Notes under the pieces: model-generated | The model's database searches: none | What the model was told of the DNA's origin: nothing | Seen by the model: only the letters and a program-made list of their open reading frames with translations | Assembly (NCBI GenBank): GCA_031761405.1 | Contig: JASEVX010000008.1 | Coordinates: forward strand, 39,121,800-39,185,799 | DNA from: Serripes groenlandicus | Taxonomy: Eukaryota > Mollusca > Bivalvia > Cardiida > Cardiidae | Direction: 5' to 3' | DNA: 64,000 bases | Shown here: piece by piece, positions 54,293 through 64,000 of the stretch | Layout: every line of letters starts with the position of its first letter | How positions within the stretch are numbered: the first letter of the stretch is position 1 | Made by a program: the position numbers and the translations under genes

Positions 54293-54525
54293 CTAAAAAT
54301 ACCTCTTTGTTCTGTATACTATGCTTAGATACACTTGAGGCACATTTCTCCATAATTAAATGGATAACCTATGACGGAAAGTGGAAAAAATTGTGGCAAA
54401 AGGAGAAATTGCACGTTTTGTGCAATTTCTTCTTTTGTCCCTATGTTTTCAAAAAGCTGTCTGCTGCAGAGGCAAATACCTCTTTGTTCTGTATACTATG
54501 CTTAGATACACTTGAGGCACTTTTC
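54293..54525. repeat. Direct duplicate flanking a MITE piece
   Basis: aaatacctctttgttctgta and ctatgcttagatacacttga occur at about 54298-54347 and 54475-54524. Confidence 0.9.
54345..54475 (+). mobile_element. TTAA-MITE, both ends lost
   Basis: Type A interior from tccataattaaatggataac to gtctgctgcagaggc, between two copies of a local duplicate. Confidence 0.85.
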
Positions 54526-54542
54526 TTGGAAAAGGACCAGTA

Positions 54543-54770
54543 TTTAACCCTTTCCCTGATACGACAATTCTGCAGCAGACGACTTTCAACATATTTTGTC
54601 AGAAAATTGAAAATCTCTTAGATGGATAACCTTAATGACGAAAAGTGGAAAACATTGTGGCAAAAGGAGAAATTGCAAGTTTTGTGCAATTTTTTCTTGT
54701 GTCACTATGTTTTCGAAAAGCTGTCTGCTGCAGAGGCGTCCGAAAGTGTTTATATGAGGGAGAGGGTTAA
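54543..54770 (+). mobile_element. TTAA-MITE, 228 bp, type A
   Basis: Both TTAA. Confidence 0.95.
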
Positions 54771-55824
54771 TCTGTAGTTGAGTCTGGGAGTTTATGAGCA
54801 TTTCAGAAATGTTCACAATCCGGAAAGGGATTTGAAACCCATACACCTTTTTCAGAAGTCATCAGCTGAAAAGGTATCTAATTTTTCTGGATTATCAAAA
54901 TAAAAGGATAGATATATAATATAAGCCTCACTTGTCTTCTTTTGTCATGACATAATACAAATAAAACAAAGGGAAGTAGGTGGAGAGATCTTAGATCTTG
55001 TGATCCACTTTAAAAGCATTCTCAATGACTGTATTTTTTCTCCCCTCTGTTTCAATGAGTGATATAACAATTGCATGTTTTGTTTTCAAACAACATAGCT
55101 CCAGATTCAATCAATAGACTTTGTATAGTATTAATATTCACACTTCTCAAACATGCATTTTGTTGCACATTATGTGGCTTAATTAAAGTAGAATTATGGA
55201 GTATCCACAACTTAGGGTGTTTCAAGTTATCTGCCGATAAAAGCTCTAAATGTCACATTTATTGCCCTTAGCTAGAATCAGGCTTGAAACATGCTGCTCT
55301 CCCTTTAAACTAGAATGACTCATTCCTTGTGAGCAGGATTCTGAGTGCAGCCGATTTTATGGATTAGTCCATATTATTCAGTATTGTATCTGTGCATGTC
55401 ACTGTGTTCACACAGACTCCAGTGTGTTATCTTTCATTACTAGATTTTGTTTATCTTTGGATATTGACAATTGATTGTGAGTATTATTATTGTTAATCAT
55501 ATTTTTTCTAATTGATTTTATAGTTTTGCAGATGTATGGATGTCAAAAGGGGCTGTCATTGATGCTGTATTTTGTCATGTTTATATTTTTTTATTGGAGA
55601 AAAACCCAAATAGAAGCTGTATGGTAGCATATTGATTTTTTGTTTCCATTATAAATGCTTGTGCTGATATTGATTTTCATATTGGAAGATGGAGAGAAAT
55701 ATTCAGCATTTTTGGGGAAAAATCAAAATGTCATCATATACTACGCACAATGATATCCTTTACCCCCTTTATAATTAAAGAAATTTCACTATGCTTTCAT
55801 TTGTCATGGCTATAAATGTTTCTC
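54771..55824. other. Unassigned AT-rich sequence
   Basis: No repeats of the local families; no convincing exon. Confidence 0.5.
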
Positions 55825-55978
55825 TTAACTCTACAAACAGACACTTGCTGAGGCTTCTGCAGCAAACAACATTTGAAAACAGTGTGACAAAAAGAGCAAT
55901 TTCATTTTTGAGATTTCCAAGTTTATGCCTAGGTGCTTTCAAAGTTGACCACTGCAAATTGTTGTATGTGGGTTATAA
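55825..55978. mobile_element. TTAA-MITE, degenerate
   Basis: ttaactctacaaacagacac ... attgttgtatgtgggttataa. Confidence 0.75.
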
Positions 55979-56069
55979 CCACTAACAATATGATACTTTT
56001 AGAGAGTTGCTAATGAATTGGTGGAAACAATTGTTACATCAGGAATACAAGTAGGGTTAACATAAAGCT

Positions 56070-56292
56070 TTAATTCCTACATACAACAAATTTGAAGCAG
56101 ACAACTTTGAAAACACCTACTAAAGATACGCAAAATCTCCCTAAATGAGACATACTTGTTGAATAGAGTTGAAAACATTGTGTCATAAGGAGAAATTGCT
56201 CATTTTGAGCAATTTCTTCATTTGTCACAGCGTTTTCAAAAATCGTCTACTGCAGAGGCGTCACAAAGTGTCTTTATGTGGGAAAGGGTTAA
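56070..56292 (+). mobile_element. TTAA-MITE, long-arm type
   Basis: ttaattcctacatacaacaa ... gtctttatgtgggaaagggt; shares TTAA. Confidence 0.88.
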
Positions 56293-56491
56293 AGCTTTAT
56301 TGAAAACTTTGTAGATTAAGGAGTAATTGCTCAATTTTTGCAATTTCTCCTTTTGCCACAATGTTTTCAAAAGCCATCATTGCTGTGTCAAAGGCTTTTA
56401 AAGTTTTATGCATCTTTGGCCACAATGTTTTCATACATCGCCTGTTAGCTGCTATTGCGTCAAAATGCGTCTGCAGGTGGGAAAGGGTTAA
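56289..56491 (+). mobile_element. TTAA-MITE, left end short
   Basis: ttaaagctttattgaaaact ... gcgtctgcaggtgggaaagg; the ttttggccacaatgttttc-like arm is repeated. Confidence 0.82.
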
Positions 56492-56754
56492 CCTGATAGA
56501 GAGGACCATAGATGCCTCTGCAGCTGATCACTGTAGGAAAAGACAATATATAATTGAACAATTAAATGATCAATTTCTCCTAACCAACATTAAATGTTAT
56601 CCATTCAGCCGTCACAAATATTCTTAAATCAGGCAGCACTTGTAATTATATATGTCATGAAAAGTTGTTAATAGCTATATGTATACATTACAATAGTTTA
56701 GTACCGTTTGTACCGGGAGCACATATATATAATAAGTCTCAATTAATCATCATT

Positions 56755-56992
56755 GAGTATACCTTTCCCAACACATAGACGCATTTTGATGCATCTGCAG
56801 CAGATGACTTTTAAAGACATTGTGACCTTGGAGAATTTGCTAAAGCCAAGCAATTTCACCTGTTGCGACACTGATTTCATCTACTTTCAGTAATAATGAC
56901 TTGATTCATTTATAGAGAGTTGCAATGTGTATGTTTATATGTTTTCAAAGTTGTCAGCTGCAATTCTTTTGTTGAATGTGGGAAAGGGTTAA
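56755..56992. mobile_element. TTAA-MITE, long-arm type
   Basis: cctttcccaacacatagacg ... gttgaatgtgggaaagggtt. Confidence 0.9.
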
Positions 56993-57299
56993 TGATGGAA
57001 TGTTAACTTTTCCTGTCAACAGAATTATCAATAGATATTTTTTAGGTTCACCCTCAGTGTACAGATGTGAAGTGCTTCCCACATTTCAGATGCCAAGATG
57101 ATATATGGGCAAGAATTCACTATTTGAATTCTTGGTGTCAACACTCTTATTCTGTATGTAGTATCAATTAAGTACAGATTTAGACAAAAAATTAAGACAT
57201 TTATTTACACATTTATACCTTACACATCCTTTTGTAAAAAAAGAATGAACTTAAAATGTATTGGCACCGAGAAAAAAAGCCTTAAAACACCATATTTAA

Positions 57300-58990
57300 G
57301 GTTTTAGTGTGACAAAAAGTGTGACATTTTGTACATGCCCTTTAATGTGTGTGTATAACAGCTTTATTTTACCTCATTTTAGTGTGTAGTTGATTCAAAA
57401 CTTATATCTAATAATCAAATTTTCCTAAAAAATCAATCCAGTGTATTTGTCTGCAACAATCTTTTTACAAAAAAAGAATGAAAATTGACATGTGCGTGTA
57501 ACATTTGGTGTCAAACATTGTTACACGCGTACATTTATCAAACAAACATAAATTGCAGCACCCAAGGACTTACATTTTTGCCTTATAGTATGCTTTCTTT
57601 ACCCAGTTGATGAAAAAAAAAACACTTTCTTTAAATCTGTGTGTGACTTATGATAGGAAGGCCCAGCAAAATGTCTTAAATTTTGGTGTCAAATAAATCT
57701 TACAAATTTTGATCAAATAATTCAATAATGGAATGCTTCCAGTTGTTTTAATTTAATAACATTTACAAATTATTGGATGATTTAAAAATCTGTAATAATA
57801 TGAATTCATATTATAATGTATGGCAAAAAATAAACTGACTTCAAAATGTGCATGTAACGTTGACAAGGTGTTACATACACCATACTTTTTTTAAATTTCA
57901 ATTATTTGCTTCTCTTTAGACAAGCATCTCCAATCACTGGCTATGCTTTTTGGTAGAACATTTATAAATAAAAAAAATTAAAAAACAATTTATTTCAATC
58001 AGAAACAACAACCTTTGATGTGTGTGTGTAACTGTTTAATTTGACACAAACGTGTCCATGTTACATGCATCAAGCATAGCCGTATCTTCTATACAGCAGC
58101 TGACAGGCTAAACTATTTAATTTAGGAATATTCTACTCCTGACAATTAATCTCCGAACCACAAAACAACATATTAAATTTCAAATCTAAATGAATAAAAT
58201 TACTTTTCAAATTTGTATGTAACATTGACAACAATTCTGTCAATGTTACATGCAACAATAAATATAACAGTATAATATTAATAAATTCATAATTTACAGA
58301 TGTTTGAAGTTATTTGATATATTGCATCACATGCTTTTGCTACAAGTAAAAAAAAATAACAAATAATATTGTATATAACAGAAATAAATGAGATTTCTAA
58401 ATGTATGTAACTATTTCAGTTGACACGAAAGTGTCAATGTTACATACTTCAAATATCTGGTAATCAAACATACAAAGTAGTAAATACAACCTGAATCAGA
58501 AGACCTGGTCACAACTTCTAACATATAATCCACAAACCAAAGAAGATTTTATATGTTTAATGGATATAAATGACATTTTAATATATGGCTTTCAACGTGT
58601 CAATGTTACATGCATCAAATGGAGCTTTATTTTTATTTTTTAGGATGTTTACTTATAAAATTCATTCACAAAAAACACACTGACCCCAACAGCCATGAAA
58701 TAGGCTAAGACAGAAGCAAGATATATTATTTGAAACAAACATAAGTTTGCACAAACTTTACAAGTGTAACATTGACACCAACCATATCTTTTTGCTATTT
58801 TTTCTGTTAAACGACAAGACAGTATTTCTTATTCAAACGGTAAATGTTGGAACAAACTCCAACATCATTTCACACCATAGCAAAAATTAGATCCTCTTTC
58901 AATTATATGAGATATGAACAATTGAAATAATATTGGTGTCAATGTTACATACTTCATATATCAATAAATATGACATTTAAAGAAGACAAG
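57300..58990. repeat. Decayed array of about 180-bp units with a GTAACATTGACAC dyad
   Basis: The dyad gtaacattgacac / gtgtcaatgttac or a close variant recurs near 57310, 57491, 57676, 57848, 58021, 58215, 58402, 58588, 58764 and 58935: steps 171-194, mean about 181. Sequence between is AT-rich and diverged. No MITE or SINE lies inside. Confidence 0.75.
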
Positions 58991-59171
58991 ATGACATATT
59001 TTTAAAAAAGACTCTTGGTTTTAGATGTCTTGCTAGAAGAACTTAGTAGTAAAGCATTTTATAAAATAAATAAAGGTGATCTATTTTTTTGTTTCAATGT
59101 CACACTTTGTGTTGCATTAGTGAATTCTTGCCCATATAGAAAAGGAGAAACAAATATCTCTCTTATCATCC

Positions 59172-59475
59172 TAGCAAACTTTGTTGTGGGTACTCAAAAT
59201 ATTTGTCACTTTAACGCTTTCCCACATACAACAAATCTGCAGCAGACGACTTTGAAAATTTTGAATTTTTTTATAAACGATTGGTGTTATCATTTATTAG
59301 AGAGTTAAAAACATTGTGGCAAAAGGAGAAATTGCTCATTAAGAGCAAATTCTTCTTTTGTCACAGTGTTTTCAAAAGTCATCTGCTGAAGCTGCATCAA
59401 AAAGCATCTACATGAGGGAAAGGGTCAATACAAAACTTTATTGAGTAAGTACCCACAACTTTGAGGTTTGACAGG
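59172..59475. repeat. Hairpin element split by a MITE
   Basis: Left arm caaactttgttgtgggtact and right arm agtacccacaactttgagg flank the MITE at 59211-59428; before that insertion they would form one hairpin of the 62644 type. Confidence 0.75.
59211..59428 (+). mobile_element. TTAA-MITE, 218 bp, in a hairpin loop
   Basis: Left TTAA, right TCAA. Confidence 0.92.
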
Positions 59476-59572
59476 GAGGTAAAATTAGGGTTTAAGTCAT
59501 GCAATATTATGCCCCTTATCAAGAGGTCTGCCTTATGAAAATGAAATGATAAATATCACAACTTATTCAAAG

Positions 59573-59788
59573 TTAAACCTTTCCCACATACGACAAATCT
59601 GCATCAGACGACTTTGAAAACATCTAAGCAAAATATAGAAAATAGCTACTATTAAAAGTGTATAAGTATTTGATAAAGTTCAAAACATTGTAGCAAATGG
59701 AGAAAATGAGCAATTTCTCCATTTGCTACAAAGTTTTTAATAGTCGTCTGCTGGGGTCACAATAGCGGCTATATGTGGGAAATGAAGG
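59573..59788 (+). mobile_element. TTAA-MITE, right end diverged
   Basis: ttaaacctttcccacatacg ... ggctatatgtgggaaatgaa. Confidence 0.87.
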
Positions 59789-59861
59789 GATTTTTAGCTG
59801 TAAATAAATATGTAAACAAGTCCTTGTGTTGAAAATACAACAAGCCTCGTTAAATAATCAC

Positions 59862-60007
59862 TTCACCCTTTACCACATGCATTTTTGACACATTGGCAAG
59901 AGATGAAATTTGAAAACATTATGTCAACAGGAGAAATTGTTCAAAAATTATAGAGATTTTCCATATTTTATCCAAGATTTGTTCAAAGTCATCTGCTGCA
60001 TATTTAA
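59862..60007. mobile_element. TTAA-MITE, internally deleted
   Basis: tcaccctttaccacatgcat ... tcatctgctgcatatttaa. Confidence 0.75.
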
Positions 60008-60238
60008 CCCTTTCCCTCATATAGATGCTTTCTGACGCCTCTGCAGCAGACGGCTTTTTGAAAACATAGTGACAAAAGAAGAAATTGCACAAAACGTGCA
60101 ATTTCTCCTTTTGACACAATGTTTTCCACTTTTTGTCATAGGTAACATTATCCATTCAATTATGGAGATTTTCTATGTTTTGACAAAATACGTTCAAAGT
60201 CGTCTGCTGCAGAATTGTCGTATGAGGGAAAGGGTTAA
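60004..60238 (-). mobile_element. TTAA-MITE, 235 bp, type A inverted
   Basis: Complete; small extra taacat near 60144. Confidence 0.96.
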
Positions 60239-60644
60239 TGTATATGGAAAGTGTTTTTTTATCACCTTATTAATTATAAAATATCTTCTTTCCCATCAAC
60301 ATATAATGAAGAATGTAAAGCATGTTAGGTAAGAAAAACAACTGAAGTGCATCAATTTTGTGTAAAGAAACATTGAAAATATTATTATGATGATTTGCAT
60401 AATGTAGATTTACTCACTCAACCATTGACTAACAGGTTATAGATCAATTTGGCTTTACCTGCATTATCTAAACATGAAAATAAACAGTTGAGGTCAGTCA
60501 GGCATGAAATGTTAACCATTTCATAACAAATTAAGTGGGTTTATATATTGAAGATTATGCTTTTGTTAATGCAATCAATATTTTATTTATACCTGAACAA
60601 ATTTTGATATTTTTTAAAGTCATCTGCTCTGAAATCTGAAGGAA
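60239..60644. other. Unassigned AT-rich sequence
   Basis: Nothing recognised. Confidence 0.5.
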
Positions 60645-60795
60645 AACATTTTGAACAATTCTGCATCAGACTACTTTTGAAAACATTGTAAAATAAGGGG
60701 AAATTGCTTATAATGCACATGTACACATATTTTTCCCTATACTTAAAGCAGCTTTCAAAGTGGTCTGCTGCAGATTTGTTGTACATGGGAAGTTT
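60645..60795. mobile_element. TTAA-MITE, ends lost
   Basis: attctgcatcagactacttt ... tgctgcagatttgttgtaca. Confidence 0.72.
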
Positions 60796-60820
60796 TCTCA
60801 AAAGTCAATGTCAGCTGCTT

Positions 60821-61062
60821 TTAACCCTTTCTCGCATACAGATGCTTGCTTTCTGATGCCTTTGCAGCAGATGCCTTTTGAAAACACTGAGGCAAAAGAA
60901 GAATATTGTACTATAATGAGCAATTCCTCCATTTACCACAATGTTTTCTGTAACCTCTATTTAAAATTAAAAATCACATTTATGGAGATTTATCACATTT
61001 TTGACTTAGTATTGTTTTCTAAGTCGTCTGCTGCAGATCCCTTGTATGTTGGAAAGGTTTAT
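60821..61062. mobile_element. TTAA-MITE, long-arm type
   Basis: ttaaccctttctcgcataca ... cccttgtatgttggaaaggt. Confidence 0.85.
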
Positions 61063-61146
61063 AGGCATCAAGGACATTGGGGTTTTCAGATGTGTCTTGA
61101 TGCTGACATGAATTATAAGCAACTTCCCCTTTTGCCTTGGATGTTA

Positions 61147-61499
61147 AGCCCGCGACTTCTATTTTTAATAGGTTTTCGGAAATGACATGGGAGGGGGATT
61201 ATTATTAGAAAGAAACACATTTAGATGTCTTGAACATATGACAATTGTGTTTGTTTAAAAACACTATAGGTAATGACACATCTAAATTGAAATAAATATT
61301 CCGATGTTTTAGATATTTTCAGTTTCTTTATTTTGACTCGCATAAATTTATGTTTTTTTGTTTTATTTACGAAGACAAAACAGTCCCTATTAGCTAGACT
61401 GGTATACTATTTTACACTATATACTACATGTAATCAAAAGGTGACAACTACAAACCTTTACGTCGCACAGTCTAATTTGTTTACATACGCGCACCTGCT
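61147..61499 (-). mobile_element. Helitron-like element, truncated copy 3
   Basis: Starts inside the terminal hairpin (agcccgcgacttctatttt) and matches the first 350 bp of the other copies up to cgcgcacctgc. Confidence 0.8.
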
Positions 61500-62124
61500 T
61501 GCACTGCTTGCAGAAGACTGTTTGTTATGTGTAAATATCAAGATGAAAATGACGTCGAATATTCTCCTTTTAATGGCAATTTTTTAACTTACTGAATGTT
61601 ATTTTCATGTTCAAAGAGATGTCTTGATTTGTGAAGAAGGCATTTTATAATGTTTTACCTTCATTTTACAGATATTTTATAAAGTCGTATACGTTATATA
61701 TATGTATTTGTATTTGGAAAAGGGCTTCATAATTCACACTGTGCAATCCAAATATACTGTTATACCCCCCCCCCCCCCCCCCCCCCCCTTAATATTCAAA
61801 ATTCAATTAGATCATGTTATATTCCTCTGAGAATCCCAATTGTTTAAGTTCAATAGCTTCATGCAAAACTATTGTAATGAACTCTAGCATCAAGAATGCA
61901 GTTACAGCCATTTTACATGAAGCCAACAATGTGCATGATAATGATATGTACTTGTTTTGTAACAGAATGCGTTCCATGTGTGGTATGTACAGTACTGTAC
62001 CGCTAATTCATTAGAACTATAATTTATGAAAATTGAGGCACTTTTCCTTCCGGGCATTATTCTGTTGGGTAATTTTCTAATGAAACTAGAACAGATTCCA
62101 TGACTTGTTTAGCAGATTTTTAAT
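61500..62124. other. Unassigned sequence with poly-C
   Basis: Apart from the C run, nothing recognised; a 66-codon open frame at 61814 has no supporting features. Confidence 0.5.
61765..61789. repeat. Poly-C tract
   Basis: Uninterrupted C run after tgttata; length is likely unstable. Confidence 0.95.
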
Positions 62125-62356
62125 TTAACCCTTTCCCTCATATAGACGCTTTCTGACGCCTTTGCAGCACAGACGGATTTTTGAAAACATAGTGACAAAA
62201 GAAGAAATTGCTCAAAACGAGCAATTTCTTCTTTTGCCACAATGTTTTCCACTTTTAGTCATAGGTTATCCATTCAATTAAAGAGATTTTCTAGTGTTTG
62301 ACAAAATGTGTTCAAAGTCGTCTGATGCAGAATTGTCGTATCAGGGAAAGGGTTAA
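62125..62356 (-). mobile_element. TTAA-MITE, 232 bp, type A inverted
   Basis: Both TTAA. Confidence 0.96.
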
Positions 62357-62643
62357 GCTCTAGATAAATTAGATATTTATAAATGTGTAAATTCTTTTTC
62401 AAGCAAGATCTTGTGAGAGTACTCATTTCCTCACTGAGATGATAATATTTTGACTGCAAACAACATATACTATAGGAGTTTGTTGAAAAATACTGAAATG
62501 GATCCGATTGGGCATCATGCACATGTATACACTTTTCTCCAGCTTAATTGTCTAGACATTTTGTCGAGAATTTTCAGAGGACTATAGATAATAAGGAGTA
62601 AACAGGTCTTTCTTCCATGCTATCTCTATAAGCACTCATAAAA

Positions 62644-62710
62644 CCTATGCTGTGGGTACTCAAAATAAGCATCTCACTGAGATGCTTCTTTTGTGTACCC
62701 AAAGCATAGG
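62644..62710. repeat. 67-bp near-perfect hairpin
   Basis: Arms cctatgctgtgggtactc and gtgtacccaaagcatagg, with inner aagcatctca / tgagatgctt. Related to hairpins at 50774 and 59172. Confidence 0.9.
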
Positions 62711-62930
62711 CTTTGGTGGTCAAATAAGGATTTTAGACCATGATAAATGTCAATTATCTAGAGCTCTGGATTTTTTATGATTTTTCATTGGAATAAAACT
62801 GTTACAGCTCTTGTGCTAGACTCAGTCTTAGTCGGTCCCGGGGAGGCACATCTGGACAAGCTGTAAAGAATATTTGCGCCATGTCACAGGAAAAATTACC
62901 AACTTTTGGCACTATTGAAGATCCTGATCA

Positions 62931-63105
62931 GTTAAACCCTTTCCCACATACAACAAATCTTTAGCAGGTAACTTTCAAAACATAGAAGCAATAACATGGA
63001 AAATCTTTATTTATGAATGAAAGAATAATTTTTTTATAGAGTTAATTGTAAACATTGAATTTGTTCCAAAAGGAGAAATTGCTCATTTTTTTTTTTATAA
63101 TTTGC
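62931..63105 (+). mobile_element. TTAA-MITE, right part lost at a poly-T
   Basis: ttaaaccctttcccacatac ... ccaaaaggagaaattgctca. Confidence 0.82.
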
Positions 63106-63130
63106 ACAATATATCTTTTTCACATGATTT

Positions 63131-63300
63131 TAACCCTTTCCCAGATAGAAAAAATCTATATAATTGTATGGATAACCAACCTATGACTAAAAGTGGAAAA
63201 CATTGTTCGTTTTGAGCAATTTCTTCTTTTGTCACTGTTTTCAAAAAGCCGTCTGCTGCAGAGGCGTCAGAAAGCGTCTATATGAGTGAAAGGGTTTATA
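63131..63300 (+). mobile_element. TTAA-MITE, type A, two internal deletions
   Basis: ttaaccctttcccagataga ... gtctatatgagtgaaagggt. Confidence 0.9.
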
Positions 63301-63474
63301 AGAATAAGAATGTCATGCATCATTATGTTTTTAGAAATTAACTGTCATTGTCATTTGGTAGCTATCTAGATTTGAACCATTCTCTAGGGTGATCATGTTT
63401 TGTTTGATGCCTCTGCGGAAGACTTGGACCTTTTGTAAAGACCATAGGAAAAGAGAGAAATAAGTGATTTCTTG

Positions 63475-63675
63475 ACAAATCTGCAAAAGACAACTTTAAA
63501 AAGTCCTAGGCAAAATGTCATTTTTTTTATCATTCGAAGTATTATGATTGAAAAGTTGAAAATATTGTGGCAAAAGGTGAAACCTTTTCATTTTATTATC
63601 AGCTATTTTCCCTATTTGTTACAATGTTGTACGTCTGCTGCATATGTGTCAAAATGGACTACATGGGGGGAAAAG
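63475..63675 (+). mobile_element. TTAA-MITE, degenerate
   Basis: caaatctgcaaaagacaact ... cgtctgctgcatatgtgtca. Confidence 0.68.
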
Positions 63676-63710
63676 ATGCAAGTATGTAGTTTCTTGGTTG
63701 CTGCCCTACA

Positions 63711-63948
63711 TTAACGTTTGCCTCATATATATGCTTTCTGACGCCTCTGCAGCAGACAGCTTTTTGAAAACATAGTGACAAAAGAAGAAATTGCTCACAA
63801 CAAGCAATTCCTCCTTTTGCCACAATGTTTTCCACTTTTAGTTATAGGTTATCCATTCAATTATATAGATTTTCTATTTTTTGACAAAATATGTTCAAAT
63901 ATTTTCAAAGTCGTCTGCTGCAGAATTGTTGTATGAGGAAAAGGGTTA
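63711..63948 (-). mobile_element. TTAA-MITE, 238 bp, type A inverted
   Basis: Left ttaacgtttgcctcatatat, right TTAA. Confidence 0.93.
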
Positions 63949-64000
63949 AACAACAAGGCATACATACTACATATATTACTAAGGCAATAAGCTTCATTAT

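Noticed and set aside
55529..55622. Possible downstream myosin exon (GATGTATGGATGTCAAAAGG...)
   Set aside because: Acceptor and phase are acceptable, but the predicted peptide is not myosin-like, and the donor is weak.
57300..58990. Hairpin RNA gene cluster
   Set aside because: Dyads are short and imperfect with varying gaps; a decayed tandem array explains the spacing better.

Overview
The window is eukaryotic, AT-rich and dominated by introns and repeats. Its repeat types (tRNA-headed SINEs, composite elements with TCGG/CCGT microsatellites and tandem cores, TTAA-flanked MITEs) look like those of a mollusc, most likely a bivalve. The organism is inferred from repeat style only.

One gene is well supported. 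It is a plus-strand unconventional myosin of at least 22 exons between 1350 and 40691. All exon phases agree and give about 982 codons: an acidic, proline-rich N-terminal piece, a complete motor head (P-loop GESGSGKT, switch [10 protein letters not shown], switch II DIFGFE, a RCIKPN segment), one IQ motif, and the start of a tail. The true N-terminus lies upstream of the window. A splice donor after exon 22 implies more 3' exons, but none is convincing in the last 23 kb. The myosin class is unresolved; the head is most like classes III, XVI and XV by eye.

The rest is mobile or repetitive DNA. About 75 copies or fragments of one MITE superfamily, flanked by TTAA and ending in CCCTTTCCC...GGGAAAGGG with a strong central hairpin, occur about once per kb. 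Two tRNA-derived SINE families, at least five composite elements (hairpin head, tetranucleotide microsatellite, tandem core), a broken pogo-type transposon carrying a Helitron-like element and itself sitting inside a MITE, and many minisatellites fill the remainder.

Layout: 1-7.5 kb, N-terminal exons, a 47-bp minisatellite and MITEs. 7.5-9.1 kb, a 178-bp tandem array. 10.4-24.3 kb, motor exons with a duplicated dead exon 14 and a tandem array copied from the exon 16 donor. 24.4-26.4 kb, a composite element. 26.7-29 kb, converter and neck exons. 29.6-34.4 kb, the nested transposon. 39-40.7 kb, IQ and tail exons. 41.9-42.7 kb, an array of SINE A-box units. 43-64 kb, a MITE field that includes a 30-bp array (53.1-53.9 kb) and a decayed array of about 180-bp units (57.3-59 kb).

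The points most worth testing are that MITE ends may supply branch points and decoy 3' splice sites to the myosin gene, and that exon edges (exon 1, exon 14, the exon 16 donor) have repeatedly been copied in tandem.
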